Positions 47,836 to 57,009 of a stretch of DNA of 64,000 nucleotides are shown piece by piece. Each line of letters begins with the position of its first letter. The stretch's first letter is position 1. The stretch spans positions 2,914,001-2,978,000 of the forward strand of contig CP185379.1 of the NCBI GenBank assembly GCA_049177215.1, given 5' to 3'. Source of the stretch: Pollutiaquabacter aromativorans. GTDB taxonomy: Bacteria > Bacteroidota > Bacteroidia > AKYH767-A > 2013-40CM-41-45. Below the pieces are notes generated by a model. That model searched no databases, was not told the origin of the DNA, and saw only the letters and a list, made by a program, of their open reading frames with translations. The translations under genes were made by a program, and so were the position numbers.

Positions 47836-50175
47836 ATGAAGAAATTTACTGCGATCCTGCTTGTTTTTGCAGGATTCCTGGGCGCGACCGATAGCCGCGG
47901 CCAGGGAATGCCGGATGAGATGTACCTGTCTCCGGACGGGCGAACACTCTATACCGGCGGACAGGCTCCCAGCGGCTTGTATGAACCCTACCTGGTCCGT
48001 CGGGTCGATCTGCAATTCTCACAGTCCAACTACTGGACGCTGCTGACCCAGGGTTATCAGAATCACACCGACCTGCCTGCGACCATGATCGTCGATGGTG
48101 TGACCTACGATAGCGTGGGTGTCCGCTTCAAGGGACAGACTTCCTACAATACCGGGAGCTCCCAAAAGAAGTCATTCAATATCACGACCAATTCCTTCGT
48201 ATCCGGTCAGGACCTCATGGGGTATCAGATCCTGAATTTCAACAACGCGTTTCAGGATGAATCCTTCCTTCACGAAGTCATTTACCAGCACCAGATCCGT
48301 CGGCATATTCCGTCGGCCAAATCGAACTTCATTAAACTCTATATCAACGGCGGCAACTGGGGACTCTACCCCAACGTGCAGCAACTGAATAAAGAGTTTC
48401 TGAAAGAATGGTTCCTGACCAACGACGGTTCCAACTGGCGCGCTGACCGTCCGCCGGGATCCGGTGGCGGCGGCGGCGGTGGCTGGGGCGATGGTACCGC
48501 GGCCATGAACTACCGCGGTCCGGACAGTACCGACTACCAGCCTTATTATACCCTGAAGTCATCGACCAAGCCGCAACCCTGGGATGACCTGGTGCACACC
48601 TGCGATGTGCTGAACAACACGGCAGCCGGCGACCTCGATTCCTTGTTGCCTGCCGTGCTGGATGTGGACCGCACCTTATGGCATCTCGGTTCGGAGATCC
48701 TGTTCTCCGACGATGACAGCTACGTCTACAAGGGAAAGATGGATTACTATACTTTTTACGAGATCGAGACCGGTCGCATGACGCCGCTGGAGTATGACGG
48801 AAACAGCGTCATGGAATCCATGGCTCAGAATTGGAGCGTGTTTTACAATGCCAACAACGCTAATTATCCATTGTTGAATCGTCTGCTCAACAATGCCGAG
48901 TGGCGTCAGCGTTACCTCGCCCATTTCCGTACCCTCATCCAGGATGAAATGGACACGACGACGCTCTTTCCGTTGATCGACGATTATGTAAGCCTGATCG
49001 ACACCATCGTTCAGAACGACCCGAAGAAACTGTACAGCTATGCCCAGTTTCAAACCGGGGTGGCAGGTGTCAAATCGTTCATCCGAAATCGTCGCAGCTA
49101 TGTACTCAGCAATTCCGAGGTGAACCGCCCGGTGCCCAGCCTGAGCAATGCAGCCTGGTCGGTAGCCGGCACATCCTTCGGTCGCCCGAACGCGGGTCAG
49201 TCGGTGGATGTACAGGTCGAAGCATCCGCTACGGCCGGAATCCAGACGGTGAACCTGTATTACGCGAGCGGCATCGTCGGCAACTTCGCCAAGACGAGCA
49301 TGTATGATGACGGGGCACACAACGACGGCGCTGCCGGCGACGGCGTTTGGGGCGGAACGATCCCGGGCTTTGATGCAGGCTTCTGGGTTCGGCACTATTT
49401 TGAAGCGGTTGCAGCGGATGCTTACAATACCGTCAGCTATCTGCCTGCCGGAGCCGAACACGATGTGTTCGTTTATCAGGTCAACCTCGAACGTGCAACG
49501 GATACGAGCGTAGTGATCAACGAAGTGATGGCGATCAACCAGAGCACCATCACGGATTCCGCCGGACAGTACGAAGACTGGATCGAATTGTACAACAACG
49601 GTTCACAGGCTGTCGACCTGAGCGGATACTGGCTCACCGACAACGCCTTCAACCTGCGCAAGTGGCAGATGCCTGCGGGTACCACCATCCTGCCGAACGA
49701 GTACCTCATCATCTGGGCCGATGAAGACGGCGGCCAGGGTGACTACCATTGCAACTTCAAACTTTCGGCATCAGGCGAAGATCTGTTGCTCATCAACCCT
49801 GCCGGGCAGTTGGTGGATGAAGTGCTCTTCGGACAACAGACAGCCGATCAGGGATATGCCCGCGTACCGAACGGAACCGGTCCGTTCGTGATCCAGGATC
49901 CGACCTTCGGAGCGAACAACAACCTGAGTACGGAGGTTTCCACACTGGATGCTCCCGTGCGACTGCTCGTTTATCCGAATCCGGCCAACGGCTACGTAAC
50001 CATCGCGGGCAAGAACCGAAACGGCGAACTCGTGGAGGTATACGACATGGTCGGTCGTGCCGTATTCAGCGGACGCATGCAGGAGACGCTGACCATCGAC
50101 ACCCAGTCGTGGACGGCGGGCATCTACACCCTGCGCTGCGGTTCCGAATCGCGCAAGCTACTGGTCAAGCATTGA
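47836..50175 (+). CDS. CotH-kinase/lamin-tail T9SS-secreted protein
   Basis: The 779-residue protein has a signal peptide (MKKFTAILLVFAGFLGATDSRGQ). A CotH domain (about 55-430) contains GVRFKGQTSYNTGSSQKKSFN, NNAFQDESFLHEVIYQ and YEIETGRMTPLEYDGNSVM. CotH is an atypical protein kinase in spores; in secreted Bacteroidota proteins its role is unknown. A Gly-rich loop (SGGGGGGGWG) lies near 213. A lamin-tail domain (about 560-680) begins INEVMAINQSTITDSAGQYEDWIELYNN. A T9SS type A domain ends the protein (LLVYPNPANGYVTIAGK, GIYTLRCGS). It is followed 12 bp later by a strong terminator. Confidence 0.92.
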   Translation: MKKFTAILLVFAGFLGATDSRGQGMPDEMYLSPDGRTLYTGGQAPSGLYEPYLVRRVDLQFSQSNYWTLLTQGYQNHTDLPATMIVDGVTYDSVGVRFKGQTSYNTGSSQKKSFNITTNSFVSGQDLMGYQILNFNNAFQDESFLHEVIYQHQIRRHIPSAKSNFIKLYINGGNWGLYPNVQQLNKEFLKEWFLTNDGSNWRADRPPGSGGGGGGGWGDGTAAMNYRGPDSTDYQPYYTLKSSTKPQPWDDLVHTCDVLNNTAAGDLDSLLPAVLDVDRTLWHLGSEILFSDDDSYVYKGKMDYYTFYEIETGRMTPLEYDGNSVMESMAQNWSVFYNANNANYPLLNRLLNNAEWRQRYLAHFRTLIQDEMDTTTLFPLIDDYVSLIDTIVQNDPKKLYSYAQFQTGVAGVKSFIRNRRSYVLSNSEVNRPVPSLSNAAWSVAGTSFGRPNAGQSVDVQVEASATAGIQTVNLYYASGIVGNFAKTSMYDDGAHNDGAAGDGVWGGTIPGFDAGFWVRHYFEAVAADAYNTVSYLPAGAEHDVFVYQVNLERATDTSVVINEVMAINQSTITDSAGQYEDWIELYNNGSQAVDLSGYWLTDNAFNLRKWQMPAGTTILPNEYLIIWADEDGGQGDYHCNFKLSASGEDLLLINPAGQLVDEVLFGQQTADQGYARVPNGTGPFVIQDPTFGANNNLSTEVSTLDAPVRLLVYPNPANGYVTIAGKNRNGELVEVYDMVGRAVFSGRMQETLTIDTQSWTAGIYTLRCGSESRKLLVKH

Positions 50176-50187
50176 TCACCACCCTGA

Positions 50188-50223
50188 TAAAAAAAGCCCG
50201 CTCAGTTGAGCGGGCTTTTTTTA
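50188..50223. terminator. Bidirectional terminator after the CotH gene
   Basis: Nine-bp stem GCCCGCTCA / TGAGCGGGC (50196-50204 and 50207-50215) with a 2-base loop, flanked by A and T runs of six or more. It terminates both convergent genes; the stop of the minus-strand gene lies at its right edge. Confidence 0.95.
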
Positions 50224-50904
50224 TCACTTTCCCGGGTAGAGTTTCGCATGCCACCTCACCATAGCCTTCGAAATTTCCGCCGGATTACCCATGCGTTGTT
50301 GCTTGTCTGGGCCGAAGAAGATGAACTCACCGGTCAGCAGGTCCAGGTTCTCCATCAATTCCCGCATGTACAGATCGTGAATGGTGGCGTTCTCACTGCC
50401 GGGAATATCATGCGGCGTACGCTCCATGATCTCCAGGAAGAAGCGGCCACTGACCCTGTTCTCTTCCACGCGCCGACCATTCCTCAGTTTTTTATCATTG
50501 ATCAACAAACCGATTCTGGCCCGGGTCAACCGTGCCTGGAGCGCCTTAATACGAACGTCGGGGTTGCAATGGACCGCCAGCGCCGTCAACGTAGCGACCA
50601 GATCATGCCGTGAACAATAATCGATCACCTCTTCGCCCTGCATCAGGTGCCTGAAATTCGCAGGAGATACTTCAACAAATAAAAGAGATAGGGAATCGGA
50701 ACGATTGAATTCATCCTGCATCAACGCTAAGACCGGATCGGTGACGGCAATAGGCTTCGGATAATCCCAATAACGGTTGGTGGTGTCGACCAGAACCGCT
50801 TCCACCATGCTCCTGAACCCGGGAGTAACTTGCGCGCGTGTTATCAGCGAACCGGTTGATAGCGCCAGCAAGCAGACAATCCGAAGTAACGTGATCCTTG
50901 ACAT
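50224..50904 (-). CDS. Hypothetical exported protein
   Basis: The 226-residue protein has a signal peptide (LLRIVCLLALSTGSLITRAQ). The mature part is helical and mixed (FRSMVEAVLVDTTNRYWDYPKP, VLALMQDEFNRSDSLSLLFVEV, FRHLMQGEEVIDYCSRHDLVATLTALAVH, IHDLYMRELMENLDLLTGEFIFFGPDKQQRMG). No family is recognised, and no metal or Ser active site is seen. Its stop codon is at the edge of the shared terminator. Confidence 0.65.
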   Translation of the reverse strand: MSRITLLRIVCLLALSTGSLITRAQVTPGFRSMVEAVLVDTTNRYWDYPKPIAVTDPVLALMQDEFNRSDSLSLLFVEVSPANFRHLMQGEEVIDYCSRHDLVATLTALAVHCNPDVRIKALQARLTRARIGLLINDKKLRNGRRVEENRVSGRFFLEIMERTPHDIPGSENATIHDLYMRELMENLDLLTGEFIFFGPDKQQRMGNPAEISKAMVRWHAKLYPGK

Positions 50905-51105
50905 CCGTTGAATAAATTAAAGGAATTAAACCACTGGTCTGCTATAGCGTCCAATATATTCGTGTCTTTTGTACAAACTTCGTGCCTGCTCAAGTTGTTA
51001 AGGCATATTTCCGCCTGCAACTGAAAAATGCCACCATTGCCTGAGAGCTACTCCACGAAAGACAATATTGATCGTATAACTTCCGAACCAGCATCCTGCG
51101 ATACC

Positions 51106-52395
51106 ATGCGCTTCACGATCCTGTTACTACTTCTTCTGATCAAGCTTCCGGTAAACGGTCAAGCCTTGTATTTCCCGCCTCTGACGGGAACAAACTGGGA
51201 CACCATTTCTCCCGCTTCGCTCGGCTGGTGTACGCAGTACGTCGATACGATCGCGGACTTCAACGCTCAACGAGGCAGCAAAGCTTTTCTCATTCTCAAA
51301 GACGGTAAGATCGCCGTAGAACAGTACTATGGAACCTTTACCCGCGATAGCCTTTGGTACTGGGCATCTGCCGGAAAAACCCTTACCTCTTTCCTGACGG
51401 GTATTGCACAAGAGGAAGGTTATCTCGACATCACCCGCCCGACGTCCGATTACCTGGGTACCGGCTGGACCAGCGCACCGCTCGCGAAAGAGCAATTGAT
51501 CACAGTGCGCAACCAATTGACCATGACCTCCGGTCTTGACGATCTCACCGGCGATCCGTATTGCACGCTACCCTCCTGTCTGCAATACGAAGCGGATGCC
51601 GGCACGCGCTGGGCTTACCATAATGCACCGTACACGCTGCTGGATACAGTGATCGAGTCTGCAACCGGACAGAATTTCAACACGTACTTCAACTCCCGTA
51701 TCCGGAACCGGATCGGTATGAACGGATTCTGGTTCCCGAACGGTTACAACAACATTTACGGGAGTACGGCGCGCAGCATGGCACGATTCGGTTTGCTCAT
51801 GCTCAATCGCGGTATCTGGGACCAGGATACGTTGTTGCACGACACAGCTTACTATCATGCGATGATCAACACCTCGCAGAACCTGAACAAATCGTACGGT
51901 TACCTCTGGTGGCTGAACGGAAAACAATCGTTCATGCTGCCCTATTCGCAGTTCGTCTTCGGCGGTTCCTTATCTCCGGACGCCCCTTCCGATATGTATT
52001 CGGGAATTGGAAAAAACAGCCAGGTAGTCAGCGTGATCCCCAGCCAGCAGATGGTCATCATCCGGATGGGAAATTCGCCCGACACCAATGACGTCTCGCT
52101 GATCTACGTCAACGAATTGTGGGAGGAGCTGAACAAACTGTTCTGCACACCCACAGGCATGCACGATCCCGTCAGTCGCTCCTTTGCACTTTATCCTAAT
52201 CCCGCTAATGATGCGGTAATGATTCGTGGAGCGGCGGAAGATACTCGAATCAGTGTCTACGACCTGGAAGGAGTTCTTCTGAAAGCGACCATAGGGAACA
52301 CTTTCTCCGTCCGGCATTTTTCGCCCGGGATCTACCTGGTCAGTATTACATTAAAAGATGGATCTCGAAGCATGCATCGACTGGCGATTGAATGA
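51106..52395 (+). CDS. T9SS-secreted class C beta-lactamase-like serine hydrolase
   Basis: The 429-residue protein has a signal peptide (MRFTILLLLLLIKLPVNGQ), a serine hydrolase domain with SAGK (WASAGKTLTSFLTG, near residue 88), a YHN Tyr-x-N site (RWAYHNAPYTLLD) and SIGI-type C-terminal strands. A T9SS type A domain follows (ALYPNPANDAVMIRG, ISVYDLEGVLLK, SPGIYLVSITLK). The fusion to a T9SS tail means the enzyme is exported to the surface or medium, unlike the membrane-anchored relative at 42318. Met 51106 is chosen for the signal peptide. Substrate unknown. Confidence 0.88.
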   Translation: MRFTILLLLLLIKLPVNGQALYFPPLTGTNWDTISPASLGWCTQYVDTIADFNAQRGSKAFLILKDGKIAVEQYYGTFTRDSLWYWASAGKTLTSFLTGIAQEEGYLDITRPTSDYLGTGWTSAPLAKEQLITVRNQLTMTSGLDDLTGDPYCTLPSCLQYEADAGTRWAYHNAPYTLLDTVIESATGQNFNTYFNSRIRNRIGMNGFWFPNGYNNIYGSTARSMARFGLLMLNRGIWDQDTLLHDTAYYHAMINTSQNLNKSYGYLWWLNGKQSFMLPYSQFVFGGSLSPDAPSDMYSGIGKNSQVVSVIPSQQMVIIRMGNSPDTNDVSLIYVNELWEELNKLFCTPTGMHDPVSRSFALYPNPANDAVMIRGAAEDTRISVYDLEGVLLKATIGNTFSVRHFSPGIYLVSITLKDGSRSMHRLAIE

Positions 52396-52484
52396 TTACG
52401 GGAACCAGATAACCACAAAGGACACCGAGTACACACAGAGGATCACAGTGAAAAAGTGATGGTGGAGAGCGGGGGCGATAGAAA

Positions 52485-52613
52485 CTGGTGGCTGGTAACT
52501 GGTAACTAGTAATTAGTAATTAGTGATTGGTGATTAATAATCAATAACAGTTTACTATTCGCTATTCGCTATTCACTGTTTACTGTTCACTATTCACTGT
52601 TCACTGTTCACTC
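52485..52613 (+). repeat. Mosaic heptamer array (18 units in two phases)
   Basis: Nine units from 52485 drift step by step: CTGGTGG, CTGGTAA twice, CTAGTAA, TTAGTAA, TTAGTGA, TTGGTGA, TTAATAA, TCAATAA. After CAG nine more follow from 52551: TTTACTA, TTCGCTA twice, TTCACTG, TTTACTG, TTCACTA, TTCACTG twice and TTCACTC. It ends 2 bp before the TolC-like stop codon. Confidence 0.95.
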
Positions 52614-52615
52614 CC

Positions 52616-53911
52616 CTACTCCGGCAACCGATTCATCAACCGCTTCAACTCCGTTTCCGCCAGCTTGGCTGTATAACGAACATTAGCAAGTGAAGCGGCT
52701 GTGGCTTCGTAGCTGGCCTGTGCGGCACGGAGGTCGAGTACGGTAGCCTGGCTGGTAGCGAATCGTTGCGAAAGGATATCCAGCAGGCGTCGCGAGAGTT
52801 GTTCGTTTTCTTCCTGCAAGCCGACTTGCTCGAGTGCTGTCCGATAGGCGGCATAGGTCTTCAAGGCCTCTGACAACAAACCCTGTTCGACGTTCTGTTG
52901 TTGTATCCGGGCGTTCTCGGTTTGCAACTTCGCTACGCGGTGCTGTCGTTCGAACGCCCCGCCGTTATAGATAGGTACTTGCAAGCTGAGTCCGATGTTC
53001 GGGCCGTAACTCTGGTTGATGAGCGAGAACCCGGCTTCGCTCTGGCTACGCTGGAAATTGTAACCACCGTTGAGCCGCAGACTTGGGAGCCGTTGCGCGT
53101 TGATCTCCCGTTCGAGCTGTTCGTTGATCACCACCAGCGCACCGGCTGCTACGTAGTCCGGATTCCGTTGCAAATACGAGCGTACGGAATCCTGCCGGAT
53201 GCTTTGATCGAGCATGAGCGAATCCGTCGGTGAAAGGGTCGAGTCGCCCGGTACGGCAAGCAACCTCGACAGGTCCAGCTTAGCCTGGCGGATCGCCAAT
53301 TGTTGTGCGCTCAGCGCTTGCTCGGCGGCATTCAGATCGATGCGCGCCTGAAAAAGGTCGGCGTCATTGGCCAGCCCGACCCGCGCCCGTGTTTCCAACA
53401 CCTTGACACGCTCCGCAACGAAATCCCGGCTGCGTGTAAGCGCCTGTCCCACCTGCTCCTGCCGCTGAACGTCGTAGTAGCGACCGATCACCGCGGCCAA
53501 GGTGCTTTGTATTTGCGACAACAACTGAGCGTCACCCGCTTCTTGCAGCCGGGCGAGTCGCTCGCGCGTGGCGCTGATGCGATACCCATTGAAAAGGGTA
53601 TAGGAAACGGCGAGGGCGCCGTTCATCGTATTGCCGGCAGCGCCGTCGCGCTCGATGATCGTACCGTTGGCGAGTTTTTGATAGATGTTGGTACTCTGCT
53701 GCACATCGCCTCCCGACAGGTTCACGGTCGGCAGTGCGCCTGCCACACCCGGATGGTTGTTCCATTCGGCCGCCTCCGCATTGTTCCTGGCCAGACGGAC
53801 TTCGAGGTTGTTCTGCAAGGCACGATCCATCGCTTCCTTCAGTGAAAGGCCGGTTTGTCCCGTTGCAAACACCGGGAAGAAAAGCAGGATCAGGAGTCGT
53901 TTCAACTTCAT
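52616..53911 (-). CDS. TolC-family outer-membrane efflux channel
   Basis: It is the outer-membrane part of the RND efflux system encoded directly upstream. The 431-residue protein has a signal peptide (MKLKRLLILLFFPVFATGQ) and the two-fold OEP repeat: LSLKEAMDRALQNNLEVRLARNN and the LSEALKTYAAYRTALEQVGLQEENEQLSRRLLDI part. Its start overlaps the RND pump stop by 4 bp (ATGA). Its stop codon is 2 bp from the heptamer array. Confidence 0.94.
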   Translation of the reverse strand: MKLKRLLILLFFPVFATGQTGLSLKEAMDRALQNNLEVRLARNNAEAAEWNNHPGVAGALPTVNLSGGDVQQSTNIYQKLANGTIIERDGAAGNTMNGALAVSYTLFNGYRISATRERLARLQEAGDAQLLSQIQSTLAAVIGRYYDVQRQEQVGQALTRSRDFVAERVKVLETRARVGLANDADLFQARIDLNAAEQALSAQQLAIRQAKLDLSRLLAVPGDSTLSPTDSLMLDQSIRQDSVRSYLQRNPDYVAAGALVVINEQLEREINAQRLPSLRLNGGYNFQRSQSEAGFSLINQSYGPNIGLSLQVPIYNGGAFERQHRVAKLQTENARIQQQNVEQGLLSEALKTYAAYRTALEQVGLQEENEQLSRRLLDILSQRFATSQATVLDLRAAQASYEATAASLANVRYTAKLAETELKRLMNRLPE

Positions 53912-56900
53912 GCGGATTCGGATTCGTCGCCGGCCGTTACCCGATCATGCCGCTTGCCGGTGATGACGAGGTAAAGCGACGGAATTACGAAGAGGGTCAG
54001 TACAAGCGAGAACAGCAGGCCGCCGACGATGACAATCCCGAGTGGGATGCGGCTGGTGGCGGCGGCGCCCAGGCTGAGCGCGATCGGCAATGCACCGAGC
54101 GCCGTGGCCAGGCTGGTCATGAGAATCGGGCGGAGGCGATGCGAGGCTGCTTCCAGCACCGCTTCCCGCAAAGGCAAACCCGACGCTCGCTTTTGGTTCG
54201 CGAATTCAACGATGAGGATGCCGTTCTTCGTCACCAGGCCGATGAGCATGATCATGCCGATCTGCGAGAAGATGTTGAGCGTCTGACCGAAGATCCACAA
54301 GCTCAGCAAGGCTCCGGCAAGCGCCAGCGGCACGGTGATCATGATCGTCAGCGGATCACGGAAACTCTCGAATTGCGCCGCGAGGATCAGGTAGATCAGC
54401 AAGAGGGCCAGCAGAAACGCGAAGAGGATGTTCGAAGAACTTTCCGCGAAGTCGCGCGAAGGACCACTGAGTGATGTCTGAAACGATTCGTCCAGCAAGG
54501 TATCCGCGATCCCGCGCATCACTTCAACGCCGTCTCCGATCGTCTTCCCTTCCGCGAGGGATGCCGAAACGGTAGCCGATTTGAATCGATTGAAATGATA
54601 CAAGGTAGGCGGGCTGGCGGAAGGTTTCATCATCACCAAAGATGCCATGGAAACCATTTCGCCGGCGGGCGTGCGAACATACAAGTCGGTGATGTCGGCA
54701 GGCTTCTGTCGATCAGAAAGATCCACCTGGGAATAAACCGAATACTGCTTCCCGTTCATCGTGAAATACGCGATGCGCCGGCCGGAAAATGCCGACTGGA
54801 TCACCGTGGAGATATCGCTGACCGTCAGTCCCAACTCGCGCGCCTTGATCCGGTCGATCTCGATGTTCATCTCCGGTCGGTTGAACTTGAGGTTCACGTC
54901 CACGTTCTGGAAGGTCTTGTTCGCGCGGGCTGCTTCGAGGAAACGAGGCAACACGCTTTTGATCTTGTCGAAGTCGAGGTTCTGCAAAACGAATTGTACC
55001 GGCAACGAACCGCGGGACCCAAGGCCGACGGAGATGGTTTGTTCTTCGATCGGGAAGATGCGCAGGTTGTTGAACCGCGTGGCCTTTTTGGCCAGGTCGC
55101 GTGCGATCTCCGATTGCGAACGCTCGCGCTGATCCGGTGGCACCAATGCGGCACGGCCGAAACCTGAATTGATGCTGGTGCCGAAGAAGCTGGGCACTGC
55201 GAGGAAAGCGAACTCCTTTTCCTTCAACGAATCAATCAGGAAGTTGCCGAACTCCTCGCCCGCCTGCGACATGAAACCATAGCTCGCTCCTTCGGGACCG
55301 CTGATGGAAAAACGGATGCTGCTTTTGTCCTCCAGCGGCGCCAGCTCGCTTTGCAGGCTGCGGCCGATGAAGAAGATCAACGCAAGGCAAGCCAGCACGA
55401 TGCCAACGGCCAGCCAGCGACGGTGCAGGAAACGGTCGAGGCGGCGGCGATAGCCGGACTCCATCGCCCGAAAGAATGGTTCGGTCCGCTCGTAAAACTT
55501 ACCGTGACCTTTGTCCTTACTCTGCAAGAGTACATTGAGTACCGGAGTAATGGTCAGTGAAACGAACGCCGAGATCAAGACGGCCCCGGCCACGACGATG
55601 CCGAACTCGCGGAAGAGACTGCCGACAAAGCCCTCGAGGAAGATCACCGGCAGAAACACGATCGCCAGCGTAGCGGACGTAGAGACCACCGCGAAGAAGA
55701 TCTCCTTCGATCCTTCCCGGGCGGCCTGCCGGATGGGCATCCCCTGCTCCAGCTTTCGGAAGATGTTCTCCGTGACCACGATCCCGTCATCTACAACGAG
55801 TCCGGTGGCCAGTACGATTCCCAGCAAGGTGAGGATGTTGATCGAGAAGCCTGCCAGGTACATGATGAAGAAGGTCGCGATGAGCGAGATCGGAATATCG
55901 ATCAGCGGTCGCAGGGCGATCTTCCAGTTACGGAAGAAGAAAAAGATGACGAGCACGACCAGGGAGAACGCGATCAGCAGCGTCTCTTCCACTTCGAGCA
56001 GGGAGCGTCGAACGTTTCGCGTACTGTCGATCAGTGTACTCAATTGAATATCGGTGGCATTGCCTTTCTGGATCTCCGCCAGTCGCTTGTAATATTCGTC
56101 CGCGATCTTGATGTAGTTGGCGCCGGGCTGCGGGATGATCGCGAGCCCCACGCCGGGCAAGCCATTCAGCTTCCAACTCTGTTCGTATTGCTCCGGGCCC
56201 AGCTCGACCCTTGCCACATCTCCCAGGCGGACGATGCCGTCGGCGTCTTCGCGCAATACCAGTTGCCGAAACTCCTCTTCGGTACGCAGTCGTCCCATCG
56301 CACGAATAGTCAGTTCCGTCTGATTGCCGTACACCTTACCGGAGGGCGTTTCGACATTCTCCGCGTTCAATACCCGCGTAACGTCGTTGAACGCCAGGTT
56401 GAACGCGTTCAGGCGGTTCGGATCGATCCAGATGCGCATGGAAGGACGCTTCTGTCCGAAGATGTTCACGCCGCTGACATCCGGGATCGTCTGGAACTTG
56501 TTCTGCAGGACGTTCTCGGCATAGTCGCTGAGTTCCAGCAAGCCTTTCGTCTGGCTCTGCAAGGCGAGCAGAATGATGAAATCCGAATTCGCGTCGGCTT
56601 TGGTGACGACCGGAGGCGCGTCGATGTCTTGCGGAAGATTGCGCACCGCCTGGCTCACCTTGTCGCGTACATCGTTCGCGGCGGCTTCGAGTTCGGCATC
56701 GAGGTTGAACTCGACCGAGATGTTCGAGTTGCCGGTTGAACTGGTCGACGAGATCGTCCGAATTCCCGGAATACCGTTGATCGCTTTCTCCAGCGGCTCG
56801 GTGATCTGACTCTCGACAATGTCGGCACTCGCGCCGGCATAACTGGTCGATACGGTGATCGTCGGCGGATCGATGGCGGGATACTCACGCACCCCGAGGA

Positions 56901-56991
56901 AGGTCATTCCGATGATGCCGAACAGGATGATGACCAGGTTCATCACCGTGGCCAGTACCGGTCGTCGCAGGGAAAGCTCGGAAATATTCAT
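53908..56991 (-). CDS. RND-family efflux pump, AcrB/MexB-like
   Basis: It is a proton-driven inner-membrane pump for drugs or other small molecules. The 1027-residue protein has the full family pattern: MNISELSLRRPVLATVMNLVIIL at the start, the TM4 proton relay LATGLVVDDGIVVTENI with two Asp, the PAIDPPTITVSTSYAGAS porter segment and the C-terminal helices with MIMLIGLVTKNGILIVEFANQ. The hydrophobe-amphiphile type (HAE-1) is likely, since no heavy-metal motif is seen. It follows the adaptor by 18 bp and overlaps the TolC gene by 4 bp. Confidence 0.96.
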   Translation of the reverse strand: MNISELSLRRPVLATVMNLVIILFGIIGMTFLGVREYPAIDPPTITVSTSYAGASADIVESQITEPLEKAINGIPGIRTISSTSSTGNSNISVEFNLDAELEAAANDVRDKVSQAVRNLPQDIDAPPVVTKADANSDFIILLALQSQTKGLLELSDYAENVLQNKFQTIPDVSGVNIFGQKRPSMRIWIDPNRLNAFNLAFNDVTRVLNAENVETPSGKVYGNQTELTIRAMGRLRTEEEFRQLVLREDADGIVRLGDVARVELGPEQYEQSWKLNGLPGVGLAIIPQPGANYIKIADEYYKRLAEIQKGNATDIQLSTLIDSTRNVRRSLLEVEETLLIAFSLVVLVIFFFFRNWKIALRPLIDIPISLIATFFIMYLAGFSINILTLLGIVLATGLVVDDGIVVTENIFRKLEQGMPIRQAAREGSKEIFFAVVSTSATLAIVFLPVIFLEGFVGSLFREFGIVVAGAVLISAFVSLTITPVLNVLLQSKDKGHGKFYERTEPFFRAMESGYRRRLDRFLHRRWLAVGIVLACLALIFFIGRSLQSELAPLEDKSSIRFSISGPEGASYGFMSQAGEEFGNFLIDSLKEKEFAFLAVPSFFGTSINSGFGRAALVPPDQRERSQSEIARDLAKKATRFNNLRIFPIEEQTISVGLGSRGSLPVQFVLQNLDFDKIKSVLPRFLEAARANKTFQNVDVNLKFNRPEMNIEIDRIKARELGLTVSDISTVIQSAFSGRRIAYFTMNGKQYSVYSQVDLSDRQKPADITDLYVRTPAGEMVSMASLVMMKPSASPPTLYHFNRFKSATVSASLAEGKTIGDGVEVMRGIADTLLDESFQTSLSGPSRDFAESSSNILFAFLLALLLIYLILAAQFESFRDPLTIMITVPLALAGALLSLWIFGQTLNIFSQIGMIMLIGLVTKNGILIVEFANQKRASGLPLREAVLEAASHRLRPILMTSLATALGALPIALSLGAAATSRIPLGIVIVGGLLFSLVLTLFVIPSLYLVITGKRHDRVTAGDESESA

Positions 56992-57009
56992 AGGCTTCGC
57001 GGCGAAAGA

